From assembly GCA_016713535.1 (NCBI GenBank), contig JADJOY010000004.1, positions 62,001 through 126,000 of the forward strand: 64,000 nt of DNA, written 5' to 3'. Positions 38,810-47,339 of the stretch are shown one piece after another (the stretch's first letter is position 1; every line of letters starts with the position of its first letter). The position numbers and the translations under genes were made by a program. The notes beneath the pieces were generated by a model. It saw nothing but the letters and a program-made list of their open reading frames with translations, was not told where the DNA came from and made no database searches. The DNA is from Deltaproteobacteria bacterium. GTDB taxonomy: Bacteria > JADJOY01.

Positions 38810-39648
38810 GCACCGGGAGCGTGTCGAAGCGCTCGAAGGGGTTCGAGAAGTAGTCCTGCAGCGTACGCGCCATGATCGCGGCGTGGGCGCCGTCGAGCAC
38901 GCGGTGATCGAAGGTGACGTTGAGGCGCATCACCTTGCCCACGACGATGGCTCCGTCCTTCACGACTGGCACCTCCTGCACGGCGCCCATCGCGATGAGC
39001 AGCGGCACGCGGCTGTAAGGCACCAGCGGCACGTACGCCTCGTCGATCCCGAGGGTGCCGATGTTGGTGATCATGAGCGAGCCGAACGGGTCCTTGGGGA
39101 TGCCGAAGCGGCGCAGGTCGAAGTTGAGACCGAAGCTCACGAAGCCCATGAAGTCGAGGACTGGGCGCAGGAGCAGGATCGGTAGCCGCTTGAAGATCGA
39201 GCGCGACTGCTCGGAGCTCGCGGTCCTTGCCGGTCCGCACCTTCTCGACCCGGGTCTCGAACTCGTCGACGATCTCGACCAAGGACTTGCGCTCCGGATC
39301 GTGGATCGTGAGGCCGCTCAGGTCGTACTCGCCGGTGACCGAGTCCTCGATCACGGCCTGGAAGAAGACGCCCACCCGCTCGCGCAGGTAGATGCGACCG
39401 AAGCGCAAGATCGCGTTGGCGTCCGGCATCTTCCGGTACACGCCACCCATCGCCTTGCACATGAGGTGAGTGAGGGTCACGCGCCGCCCGGTCGCGGCGC
39501 GGAAGGCGTCGACGTAGCGGAGCGCCTCGTCGACCCGGATCGTCATGGTGCCGTAGACGCTCGGGTCGCCGACGGTGCGCCAGGTTCCGAGCGCCATGCG
39601 CCGGAAGGTCGAGAGCTTGGGCTTGGGAACGAGCTCGAGATTAGGCAT
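38799..39648 (-). CDS. Lipoyl-free 2-oxoacid dehydrogenase E2-type acyltransferase (frameshifted)
   Basis: A stand-alone catalytic domain of the CoA-dependent E2 acyltransferase fold. The conserved active-site motif is FDHRVLDGAHAA near the C-terminus. There is no lipoyl domain or E1-binding domain. The first 145 residues (VYGTMTIRVDEALRYVDAFR, HLMCKAMGGVYRKMPDANAI) are in one frame; near 39212 the frame shifts and continues SEQSRSIFKRLPILLLRPVL, then GSLMITNIGTLGIDEAYVPL. It overlaps the stop of the PlsB-like acyltransferase gene by 8 bases, so the two are co-translated. Without a lipoyl domain it is unlikely to serve a dehydrogenase complex and may transfer acyl groups directly. Confidence 0.8.
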
Positions 39649-41206
39649 CCGGATGCTCCGCGGCGGGGTCGCCCGCCGTGAGATGTGCGTCGATCGAGTG
39701 CGCGTAGTAGCGGATCACGTCTTCCCGGCCGCGACGGACGGTCACCGTGGTGCCATCGCGCTGCACCAGGCCACGGCGCACCAGGATCTCGAGCGCGACA
39801 TCGAGGAGCACGCGCGCCTCTCCGGCGTCGAGATAGGCTTCCTCGAACTCGACCAGCCCGCCGCGCCGGTCGGATCGCTCGTCGCCGAGGCGCTCCCGTG
39901 CGCCGCGCTCGGCCTCGAACTCCTTGCCCATGAGGATGGCCGCGCCGGCGCGCTCGGCGCGGGTTCGCAAGCGCGCGATCTCGGTCCGCAACTCGTCGAC
40001 GCCGACAGCGCCCGGGCCGAGCCGCGCGAGCGCGGCGCACGCGAGCGGTACCGGCGTGACCGGGATCGAACGTGAGATCCGGTCCATCAGGTGCCCGGCG
40101 AGATGCTTGACCGCGTCGACGCGAGGACCGCGCTCTTCGTTCTCGCGCGCGCTGCCCGACTCGTCCCATTCCGGCCGGTTACGCGCGCGGTACTCGTCGA
40201 ACGAGAGCGGCTCGCCGATTCGCACGCTCGCGTAGCCGTGGCGCCGGATCCGCCCGCTCGCCAGCCGCACGGCGTTCGCGATCAGTGTCGGCGGGCCGAA
40301 CACCAGCAACCGCGCGAGCGACAGGGCCTTGCTGGAAACCGTCGGCTTGCGTGCCCGCCCCGCGGCCTCGTCGAGGAGGTGGCGGTCCTCGAGCACCCAG
40401 TCGAAGTTGATGCCGACCGGCACGAAGACCAAGTCGTCGCGGAAGCTCGGGTCCGACTTGAGCTGCACCAGGTAATCGAGAAGCCCGATCTTGGGCTCGC
40501 GGAGCTTGCCGTCGCGGCTCAGCCCACCCTCGAGGAAGATCCCCTGCGTCAGCCCGCGCGCGCTGATGTGCTGCACGTAGCGCTTGAGGACCGTGTGGTA
40601 GAAGGGGTCGCGAAAGCCGCGTCGCACGAAGTACGAGCCGAAGCTCTTGAAGAGGTGCTCGAGCGGCCAGACCCGCGCCCACTCGCCGACGGCGTAGCTG
40701 AGCGTGATGTGGCGCGCGAGCAGGTACGCCATCAGCACGTAGTCGACGTTGCTGCGGTGGTTGGCGACGAAGATGACCACGCAGCCACGCGGCAGCCGCT
40801 GCACCGCCTCCAGATTCTTCTTGTCGACCACCACCTGGTAGAGCCCGTTCACCAGCGCGCGGGCGACGCGGTAGCCGATCTGGTAGTACGAGAGCAGGTT
40901 GAACGAGGGGACGATCTCGTCGAGGTAGTCCTCGGCGATCGCGCGCGCATCCTCGATGCGGATGCCGTCTGCGATCGCCTTGCGCAGGATGCGCTCGTGG
41001 AGCACTGGATCGTTCATCATCTCGTCTACGACGACCACCTTCGACGCGAAGCGGTAGGCCTCGCGCGAGAGGTGCGCCTCGCGGATGAACTCGCGCACCG
41101 AGCGCTCGATGCGCCGCGCCAGTGAGCGCAGGACCACCGAGCGCAGGACCTCGTAGACCACGATCCCGAACAGGACCCAGGCGAACTCGACGAGGAAGCG
41201 CGGCAC
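39641..41206 (-). CDS. PlsB-like glycerol-3-phosphate/lysolipid acyltransferase
   Basis: A 521-residue membrane-associated acyltransferase. Block I is H150-x4-D155 in FVANHRSNVDYVLM, block II GSYFVRRGFRD (190-200), block III FLEGGLSRDGKLREPK (224-239), block IV VFVPVGINFDW. A hydrophobic N-terminus (FLVEFAWVLFGIVVYEVL) may anchor it. These features match PlsB-type glycerol-3-phosphate acyltransferases, but it is shorter than E. coli PlsB (about 800). The C-terminal region (about 400-510) is helical and lacks a known domain. It would acylate glycerol 3-phosphate or a related lipid precursor at the inner membrane. First gene of a pair with the E2-type acyltransferase. Confidence 0.85.
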   Translation of the reverse strand: MPRFLVEFAWVLFGIVVYEVLRSVVLRSLARRIERSVREFIREAHLSREAYRFASKVVVVDEMMNDPVLHERILRKAIADGIRIEDARAIAEDYLDEIVPSFNLLSYYQIGYRVARALVNGLYQVVVDKKNLEAVQRLPRGCVVIFVANHRSNVDYVLMAYLLARHITLSYAVGEWARVWPLEHLFKSFGSYFVRRGFRDPFYHTVLKRYVQHISARGLTQGIFLEGGLSRDGKLREPKIGLLDYLVQLKSDPSFRDDLVFVPVGINFDWVLEDRHLLDEAAGRARKPTVSSKALSLARLLVFGPPTLIANAVRLASGRIRRHGYASVRIGEPLSFDEYRARNRPEWDESGSARENEERGPRVDAVKHLAGHLMDRISRSIPVTPVPLACAALARLGPGAVGVDELRTEIARLRTRAERAGAAILMGKEFEAERGARERLGDERSDRRGGLVEFEEAYLDAGEARVLLDVALEILVRRGLVQRDGTTVTVRRGREDVIRYYAHSIDAHLTAGDPAAEHPDA

Positions 41207-41312
41207 GGTGGGGGGGAGGGCTCGGGCGGACGGGTCGCGAGCGAGGACCCGCCACGTCTACCACCGCTATCCGCGGCGAATCCACCTCGACGCGGGGGGC
41301 CGCGGCGGTTCA

Positions 41313-42200
41313 TTACTCAGCGAGCGCTGGCCGTGGAGGTGAGCAGTCGCCGACGAGGGTGCCGTACCCGTCGCGGAACGTGGGGAAGCGCAACCGGTAG
41401 CCGGTGGCGCGGAGCCGCGCGTTGCTGCAGCGCTTGCTGCCGCCGCGCCCACCCGGGCCGGACGAGGGGGGCTCGAGCGCGCGGTGCGGTGGCGCGGTCC
41501 CGAGGCGATCCGCGAGCCAGTGGTAGACGGTACAGCGGTCGGTCGGCTCGTCGTCGACGCCGACGTAGATCGGCGCGGGGGCCGGCACGTGGAGCGCGAG
41601 GTGCGCCAGGAATCCCGCGCAGTCGTCGCGGTGGATGCGGTTGGAGTAGGTGGGCGCTCCGTCGTGGCACGTGAGGGTCCCGTCGCGAACGCCGGTCACG
41701 AGCCGCGTGCGGCCCGGACCGTAGATCCCGGCGAACCGGACGATGGTGACTGGCAGGCCGCTCGCGAGTGCCAGCTCCTCGGCCTCGAGGAGGATCCGGC
41801 CCGTGAAATGGCGCGGCTCCGTCGCGGAGCTCTCGTCGACCCACTCGCCGTGCTCCTGGCCGTAGACCGCGGTGCTGGAGGTGAAGAAGACCCGTCGCAC
41901 CGAGCTCGCTGCGCCGTGTGCGTGGATCCAGCTCAGCACGCCAGATAGGCCCGCCACGTACGCGCCGCGGTACGCCGTCTCGTCGGGTCCATCGGCCGCG
42001 GCGGTGTAGAAGACGGTCTCGACGTCCGCGGGCCACGCCGGGAAGGTCGTCGGGTCGACGAGGTCCGCCGCGATGGCTTCGATCGGCGCGGGGATCCGCG
42101 CGGCGTCCCGCCGCAGGCCGACGACGTTCACCCCGGCTCGAGCGAGCGTCAGCCCCAGTTGACCGCCGACGTCGCCGCAGCCGGCGATCAGGACGCGCAT
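41313..42200 (-). CDS. NAD-dependent epimerase/dehydratase-like protein (YeeZ type)
   Basis: A 295-residue extended SDR. The cofactor motif is LIAGCGDVGGQLG (GxxGxxG) at the very N-terminus; FFTSSTAVYGQEHGEW holds the serine and tyrosine, but no lysine three residues after the tyrosine is seen, as in YeeZ-like proteins. VTIVRFAGIYGPGRTRL and NRIHRDDCAGFLAHLA follow. Without the full triad it may act as a regulator or on an unusual substrate. It overlaps the upstream PAP2 gene by 13 bases and is probably co-expressed. Confidence 0.85.
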   Translation of the reverse strand: MRVLIAGCGDVGGQLGLTLARAGVNVVGLRRDAARIPAPIEAIAADLVDPTTFPAWPADVETVFYTAAADGPDETAYRGAYVAGLSGVLSWIHAHGAASSVRRVFFTSSTAVYGQEHGEWVDESSATEPRHFTGRILLEAEELALASGLPVTIVRFAGIYGPGRTRLVTGVRDGTLTCHDGAPTYSNRIHRDDCAGFLAHLALHVPAPAPIYVGVDDEPTDRCTVYHWLADRLGTAPPHRALEPPSSGPGGRGGSKRCSNARLRATGYRLRFPTFRDGYGTLVGDCSPPRPALAE

Positions 42201-42883
42201 CGCGACCCACTCGCGAGGGCGCGCCGTGCGTCCCGTACCCCCGCCACGCGCAGGCCGGCCATCCACCCGATCGCCGCGGTTGCCACGCCCGCGGGAATGT
42301 CCACCACGTAGTGCTGCCGGATCAGCACCGTCGACGCGGTCACGCCCAGCGCGCCCGCCACCACCAGCCAGCGCGCAGCGCTGCGGTGGCGGAGGTGGAA
42401 GAGCGCGGCGAGCATGCTGTGCGCCACGTGCATGCTCGGGAACACGTTCACCCCACCGTCGGCGTCGATGAAGCGCAGCAACACCCCACACGTGAGCCCG
42501 CTGCAGTCGAGTGGGGGCGGGATCATGCGGATCGGCAGGGCGATCCACGCCGCCCACGCGATCACCGTGGCGACGCCGTAGGCGGCGACCATCGGCGTGA
42601 AGTCACTCCACCGCCGCGCGAGCCATGCGGGCGAGATGGCGATGAGGTAGTAGCCGATGTAGATCCAGAACGCCTCGGGCACGAACGGGACGTGGTGGTC
42701 GAGCCAGATGTCGAGTCGGATCGGCGGCGTGCCGTCGGCGAAACGAGCCAGGTTCCAGTTGGCGAGGACGACGTACGAGGCCAGGATGAAGGCCCCACAG
42801 CCGAACGCGAACACCCAGCGCTGGACCTGGAAGGACGATGGAGCGGCACCGTCCGAGTGGGGGAGAGCGCTGGACGTGGCCAT
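42188..42883 (-). CDS. PAP2-type phosphatase/inositolphosphotransferase membrane protein
   Basis: A 231-residue inner-membrane protein with about six helices. The lipid phosphatase motifs are NVFPSMHVAHSMLAALFH (motif 2, catalytic histidine) and IRQHYVVDIPAGVATA (motif 3); the early motif 1 is weak. Such proteins dephosphorylate undecaprenyl pyrophosphate or phosphatidate, or move phospho-inositol. The ATG at 42883 gives a sensible N-terminus; no strong ribosome site was seen. It overlaps the downstream epimerase-like gene by 13 bases and diverges from the DUF4202 gene across 74 bases. Confidence 0.85.
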   Translation of the reverse strand: MATSSALPHSDGAAPSSFQVQRWVFAFGCGAFILASYVVLANWNLARFADGTPPIRLDIWLDHHVPFVPEAFWIYIGYYLIAISPAWLARRWSDFTPMVAAYGVATVIAWAAWIALPIRMIPPPLDCSGLTCGVLLRFIDADGGVNVFPSMHVAHSMLAALFHLRHRSAARWLVVAGALGVTASTVLIRQHYVVDIPAGVATAAIGWMAGLRVAGVRDARRALASGSRCAS

Positions 42884-42957
42884 GGTGGGATCGAGAAGCG
42901 AGGCTAGCGGAACGGAGCCTCGGGATACTTTCGTTGCCGCCGGCGGGAGGAGCAAAC

Positions 42958-43569
42958 ATGACCGCGGACTGGCTGGGCGTCGCGCGTGCGCGCGCCGACG
43001 AGATCAACGCGAAGGATCCGCGCGCCGTCGCCGCGCCCGATGGACGCTCGCTCCCGTTCGAGATCGCCTATGCCGACCGCCTCGAGCACTGGATCGACCT
43101 GCTCGTGTCGCGCCCGAGCGCCGCGCTGGCCTTTGCGTGCCGAGCCCAGCACGTCAAGCGTTGGGAGATCCCCCGTGACGCGTTTCCCGAAGGGCGCGCC
43201 GGATACCACGCGTGGCGACGCAAGCTCGAGGATCTGCACGTCGCGGTCGCGCGAGACATCCTGGCGGGCGCCGGCTGTGGCGCGGACGAGACGCGGCGCG
43301 TCGAACGGATCCTGCGCAAGCAGGGGCGCGACACCGATCCCGAGATCCAGGCGATGCAGGACGCCGTCAGCCTCGTGACCGTGGAGATGCAGATGGAGTC
43401 GCTCGAGGCGAAGCTGGACGAGGCGAAGCTCGTCGACGTCCTCCGCCGGACCATGGCCAAGATGAGCCCCGCGGGGCGCGAGCTCGCCTCGCGCATCCCG
43501 CTCGAACGAGACGCACGGCGCATCCTGGCGCTCGCGGCCGACGCGCTCGCGCGCGTCGAGCGGGCCTGA
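42958..43569 (+). CDS. DUF4202 domain-containing protein
   Basis: A 203-residue soluble protein matching DUF4202 over its whole length. The hallmark is ACRAQHVKRWEIPRDAFPEG, followed by RAGYHAWRRKLEDLHVAVAR. A C-terminal helical part with FlhB-like basic/acidic alternation ends RDARRILALAADALARVERA. Its histidine and arginine-rich core suggests an HD-like or metal-binding fold, but no function is known. GGGAGG precedes the ATG. Confidence 0.85.
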   Translation: MTADWLGVARARADEINAKDPRAVAAPDGRSLPFEIAYADRLEHWIDLLVSRPSAALAFACRAQHVKRWEIPRDAFPEGRAGYHAWRRKLEDLHVAVARDILAGAGCGADETRRVERILRKQGRDTDPEIQAMQDAVSLVTVEMQMESLEAKLDEAKLVDVLRRTMAKMSPAGRELASRIPLERDARRILALAADALARVERA

Positions 43570-43652
43570 GCGGCTGAGTTCTCGGCCCATCACGGGCGCG
43601 ATTGCTCTCTCATTTCGCGGTGCGTTACCCTCGCTCGGCCGAGGAAGACGAG

Positions 43653-44168
43653 ATGGGCTCCTTGCCGCGACCCGCCGCTGCCATGATCCGTGCAGCGCGC
43701 ACGTTCTATGTCGCGGAGGCCGCCGGCGGGCTGCTCTACCGGCGCCTCGCCGAGGCGGTCGGCAACGACGATGTCCGGCACGCCCTCGACCAGTTCGCGG
43801 ACGACGAGTACCGGCACGCCGACTGGTACCTCGACTGGTTGATCGCCCGGGACGTGGCACCTCCGCGGCTCGACGGCGTGGTGGCGAGGATCGCGCCCGC
43901 TCTCGCCCGGCTCCTGTCGGCCCGGAGCCTCGAGGACCAGCTCAAGCTCTTTTCGTCCGGAGAGGCCGCGGCGGCGCGTCACTTGAGGGAGCTCTCGACG
44001 CGAATCCACGACCCGGCGCTCCGGGCGGTCGTCGAGCGGACGATCCCGGCGGAGCAGGGCCACGCCGACTGGTTTCCCGCGGTCGGCCAGCGGATGCTCG
44101 CGCCCGCCGACCGGCTGCGGCACGCCGGCTTCGCGCGGCGCCCGGCCTCGCCACCGGCGCCGCGCTGA
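43653..44168 (+). CDS. Small ferritin-like (rubrerythrin-type) diiron protein
   Basis: A 171-residue four-helix bundle with a symmetrical diiron ligand set: E22, E52 with H55 (DDEYRHADWYLDW), E104 (SSGEAAAARHL), and E134 with H137 (AEQGHADWF). The two E-x2-H helices match rubrerythrin/ferritin-like proteins; there is no rubredoxin domain. The ATG at 43653 has GAGGAAG upstream; an earlier in-frame start at 43602 adds residues not needed for the bundle. Likely a peroxidase or iron-handling protein. Confidence 0.75.
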   Translation: MGSLPRPAAAMIRAARTFYVAEAAGGLLYRRLAEAVGNDDVRHALDQFADDEYRHADWYLDWLIARDVAPPRLDGVVARIAPALARLLSARSLEDQLKLFSSGEAAAARHLRELSTRIHDPALRAVVERTIPAEQGHADWFPAVGQRMLAPADRLRHAGFARRPASPPAPR

Positions 44169-44211
44169 CTCGAGGCCGGACGCGCGAGGGCGCGCCGCGC
44201 GACATCCAACG

Positions 44212-44934
44212 ATGCCCAAGCCCGGCTCCCGTAGCCCGCGACGTGACGCGGTGACCCGAGATCGCGACCGCACGCTAGTCCTGATGCGGCGCCGGCTGCG
44301 CGAGGCGCAGGTGACGATCCTCCGGCGCATCCCGCGCAAGCGCCACCTGCGCGACACGTGGGTGCACCGGCGCTTCGGCGAGCGGCTCTTCGACCCCGAG
44401 ATCTGGCACGTCGGGCGCCCCGGCGTTGCGGGCGGGCTGGCGGTGGGAGTGCTGATCAGCTTCACGCCGCTCATTGGCTTGCACATGGTGATGGCCGCGC
44501 TCGCCGCGTACGTGCTCAGGCTCAACCTGCCCGCGGCGCTGGTCGGGGCCTGGTTCATGAACCCGGTCACGGCGCCGGTGCTGCTGGTCGCGGTGTACAA
44601 GGTCGGCGCCGCGCTCGACTGGCTACCGGAGATCCAGCTCGGAACCGGTTACCCGGCGGCGTTCCGCAAGCTCCTCCATCAGCTCGCCGAGCTGTCGCTC
44701 GGAGGGCTGGTGCTGGGCGCGGCCGCCGCCGCCGCGACCTACGCTCTGGTGACGGTGTCGTGGGCGCCGGCTCGCTGGGCGCTCGCGCGCAGCGGCGTCG
44801 GTCACCCGCAGCGTACCCCCGGCGGCGAACGGCAGGTCGACCCACGGGTGGAGTCGACCGACGAGGCGCCGCTCCGCGGTGGGCGAGAGAGTGACGCGGC
44901 CGCGCGCTCCGACGTCGACCGCTCGGCACACTGA
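44212..44934 (+). CDS. DUF2062 membrane protein
   Basis: A 240-residue protein with two to three transmembrane helices. GRPGVAGGLAVGVLISFTPL, HMVMAALAAYVLRLNLPAAL and VGAWFMNPVTAPVLLVAVYK are the DUF2062 core, often compared with PgaPase/transport-related proteins. The first 60 residues are basic and cytoplasmic; the last 60 are polar and variable. It is followed at once by the HAD gene (start 1 base after the stop), so they form an operon. Confidence 0.85.
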   Translation: MPKPGSRSPRRDAVTRDRDRTLVLMRRRLREAQVTILRRIPRKRHLRDTWVHRRFGERLFDPEIWHVGRPGVAGGLAVGVLISFTPLIGLHMVMAALAAYVLRLNLPAALVGAWFMNPVTAPVLLVAVYKVGAALDWLPEIQLGTGYPAAFRKLLHQLAELSLGGLVLGAAAAAATYALVTVSWAPARWALARSGVGHPQRTPGGERQVDPRVESTDEAPLRGGRESDAAARSDVDRSAH

Positions 44935-44935
44935 C

Positions 44936-45688
44936 GTGGCTGCGGAGCGACCTCTCGCTGAACGCGCCGCGCGCCGCGCGGCGTTCTTCGACATCGACCG
45001 GACCCTCCTCGCCAGCAACTCGGCGGCGAGCTTTGCGCGCTACATGCGGGAGGTCGGCATCGCCCGCCGCCGCGACCTCGTGGTCGCGGGCTGGTACCTC
45101 GGTCTCTACAGGATGGGCCTCCTCGAGCCTTCCCAGGCGCTGGTGCGCTCCGCGGACGTGCTGCGCGGCAAGCCGGAGGAGTGGCTGGTCGAGCACTGCG
45201 CGCGCTGGTACGAGCGGGACGTTCGGCGCGACCTGCGCGGCGGCGCCCGCGCCCACATCGAGCATCACCGCCGCGCCGGGCACCTGGTGGTGCTGCTGTC
45301 GAGCTCGACGTGCTACCTCGGCAATCTCCTCGGCGACGAGCTCGACATCGAGCACCGGCTGGTCAACCGGCTCGTGCTCGACGACCACGGTCGCTTCACC
45401 GGTGCCTTCGTCCAGCCCCTCTGCTACGGTCACGGCAAGCGCTGGCACGCGACGCGCTTCGCCGAGGAGCACGGCGTCGACCTCGCGGAGAGCTTCTTCT
45501 ACACGGACTCCGTGACCGACCTCGGGATGCTGGAGCTGGTCGGTCACCCACGGGTCGTCGCGCCCGATCCGCGTCTGGCGCGCGAGGCGCGCCGGCGGGG
45601 GTGGCCGATCGTCGACCTCGACGACCAGCGCGCCACGCCGGACGTCGGGATCACCAGGGCGGGTGCGACACGAGGGCGTGGGCGATGA
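44936..45688 (+). CDS. HAD-IB family hydrolase (SerB-like)
   Basis: A 250-residue HAD-superfamily phosphatase. Motif I is AFFDIDRTLLASNS (D19 and D21), motif II VVLLSSSTCYLGN, motif III a lysine in YGHGKRWHATRF, motif IV FFYTDSVTDLGML. This is the SerB/CicA-type IB group, which act on phosphoserine or lipid phosphates. The GTG at 44936 follows the DUF2062 stop by one base; another in-frame GTG at 44879 would overlap that gene and is less likely. Its stop overlaps the next start (ATGA). Confidence 0.85.
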   Translation: MAAERPLAERAARRAAFFDIDRTLLASNSAASFARYMREVGIARRRDLVVAGWYLGLYRMGLLEPSQALVRSADVLRGKPEEWLVEHCARWYERDVRRDLRGGARAHIEHHRRAGHLVVLLSSSTCYLGNLLGDELDIEHRLVNRLVLDDHGRFTGAFVQPLCYGHGKRWHATRFAEEHGVDLAESFFYTDSVTDLGMLELVGHPRVVAPDPRLAREARRRGWPIVDLDDQRATPDVGITRAGATRGRGR

Positions 45689-46554
45689 CCGAAGCACGGC
45701 TCCGGAGCGTCGAGGTGGATGGCCTCCGCGTCTCCTACTTCGAGCGCGGCAAGGGACCGCTGGTGCTTTGCCTGCACGGCTTTCCCGACACCGCGCACAC
45801 GTTCCTGCCCACGCTCGAGGTCCTGGCGTCGCGCGGTTTTCGCGCGATCGCGCCGTCCATGCGCGGCTACCCGCCCACGTCGCTGGCGCCGGACGGCGAC
45901 TACTCGATCGCGCGCCTCGGCAAGGACGCCCTCGCCCTCGCGGAGGCGCTCGGCGCGGCGCGGTTCGCCATCGTCGGTCACGACTGGGGAGCGACCGCGG
46001 GTTACGCGGCAGCCGCGCTCGCGCCCGAGCGGGTGGCGAAGCTCGCGACGGCCGCCGTGCCGCACCTGCGCGTCCAGCGTGCGACCCTCGACCAGGCGCG
46101 GCGCTCCTGGTACATCGGCTTCTTCCAGCTTCCGGTCGTGCCGGAGCGGGTGGTGCGGCGGAACGGCTTCGCGTTCCTCGACAAGCTGTGGCGTGACTGG
46201 TCGCCAGGCTGGCGTTACACGCCCTCCGACATCGCGCCAGTCAAGGAAGCGCTCGCGAGCGACGCCGCCCTCGCCGCCGCGCTCGGTTACTACCGCGCCC
46301 TGCCACGCTCGCTGGCCGATGCGGAGAACCGCCGCGTTGCCTTTGGCCGGCTGTCGGTGCCCGCGCTCACGTTCGCCGGGGTCGACGACGGCTGCATGGG
46401 TGTTCGGAGCTTCGATCGCCAGTCTGACGCGTTCGTCGGGCCGATGCGCACGGTGAGGCTCGAAGGCGCCGGTCACTTCATGCACCGCGAGGTGCCGGAT
46501 AGGTTCCACCGGGAGCTGGTCGAGTTCCTCGGCTCCGCCCGCGACCTGCGCTGA
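45685..46554 (+). CDS. Alpha/beta-fold hydrolase (epoxide hydrolase-like)
   Basis: A 289-residue hydrolase. HGFPD (31-35) is the oxyanion motif, the nucleophile is D100 in FAIVGHDWGATAGYA, and the catalytic histidine is in EGAGHFMHREVPDRFHREL. An aspartate nucleophile with HGFP points to epoxide hydrolase or haloalkane dehalogenase-like enzymes rather than serine esterases; the cap domain has WYIGFFQLPVVPE, typical of this group. Translationally coupled to the HAD gene. Confidence 0.9.
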   Translation: MTEARLRSVEVDGLRVSYFERGKGPLVLCLHGFPDTAHTFLPTLEVLASRGFRAIAPSMRGYPPTSLAPDGDYSIARLGKDALALAEALGAARFAIVGHDWGATAGYAAAALAPERVAKLATAAVPHLRVQRATLDQARRSWYIGFFQLPVVPERVVRRNGFAFLDKLWRDWSPGWRYTPSDIAPVKEALASDAALAAALGYYRALPRSLADAENRRVAFGRLSVPALTFAGVDDGCMGVRSFDRQSDAFVGPMRTVRLEGAGHFMHREVPDRFHRELVEFLGSARDLR

Positions 46555-46574
46555 GCATCCGCACGCTCCGCCGG

Positions 46575-46967
46575 TCAGCGGCCGCGCTTCGTGCCTCGAA
46601 GTCGGACCACTTCGCTCAGTGCGTATCGGAGCTGTTGCTCCGCGGCATGGCGCGCCTCCCAGCCGAGCCAGCCGAGCGCTTCGCACGCGCGCTCGGCTGC
46701 GGTGACGAGGCGTTCGAGGGCGCGTTCGAGCTCGGGATCCGCGGCGGCACGGCCACCGTCGCGCCCGCGCGGTGCCGAGGGCGAGCGCGCCCGGAGCAAG
46801 GCGCGGGAGATGCGAGTACGCGGGCGTTGCTGTGCCACGACTTCCTTCACTCGTACCGGGGGCGTCGAGTCGATGCAGTCCACGTGCCCGCGCGTCGCGA
46901 GCGGAAATGGCTTGCGTGCCGGTACCGATCGACGCCCCTCGTTCGCGGAGCAGACGGCGGAGTTCAC
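46575..46967 (-). CDS. Hypothetical small helical protein
   Basis: A 130-residue frame with GTG start, last in a three-gene run after TetR and a small membrane protein. The N-terminal 65 residues are basic; the rest is helical (ERALERLVTAAERACEALGW, HAAEQQLRYALSEVVRLRG). I recognise no family. The 21-base gap from the previous gene and the helical periodicity favour a real gene, but it could be spurious. Confidence 0.4.
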   Translation of the reverse strand: MNSAVCSANEGRRSVPARKPFPLATRGHVDCIDSTPPVRVKEVVAQQRPRTRISRALLRARSPSAPRGRDGGRAAADPELERALERLVTAAERACEALGWLGWEARHAAEQQLRYALSEVVRLRGTKRGR

Positions 46968-46988
46968 CCGCTGGACGGAGTAAGCCGA

Positions 46989-47339
46989 TCAGTGAATCGG
47001 AAGGCTCTGCGCGACGGCCAGGAAGAGGCTCTGCGTCCCTTCGTGCACGACACCGCGTCCGATCGGCTCGACGACACCGAACAGCAACGTCCAGCCCAGC
47101 ACCAGCCAGCCCGCGAACGCGCCCGCGAGGATCCAGGACGGAGTGTGGCTGCGGTTCGGCGCGTGGAGGTAGTGGTCGAACGGCGACGTGTGCTCGCGCC
47201 GCGGGCACGCCACCAGGCGGAGCCCGGCGCGTGAAGCGGCGCGCGGGAGAGGTGTACCCGGCGCGTCGCGTCCACCTCTCACGAGCCTGAGGACGGGGGA
47301 GGCGCCGGCGGCGGGAGTGGGCTCGCGAGGTGGACTCAC
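46989..47339 (-). CDS. Small single-span membrane protein
   Basis: A 116-residue protein with one strong transmembrane helix, WILAGAFAGWLVLGWTLLFG, preceded by a basic region, and a C-terminal amphipathic tail ending FLAVAQSLPIH. The GTG start overlaps the TetR stop by four bases (GTGA), which supports it as the gene controlled with the repressor. No known family. Confidence 0.55.
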   Translation of the reverse strand: MSPPREPTPAAGASPVLRLVRGGRDAPGTPLPRAASRAGLRLVACPRREHTSPFDHYLHAPNRSHTPSWILAGAFAGWLVLGWTLLFGVVEPIGRGVVHEGTQSLFLAVAQSLPIH

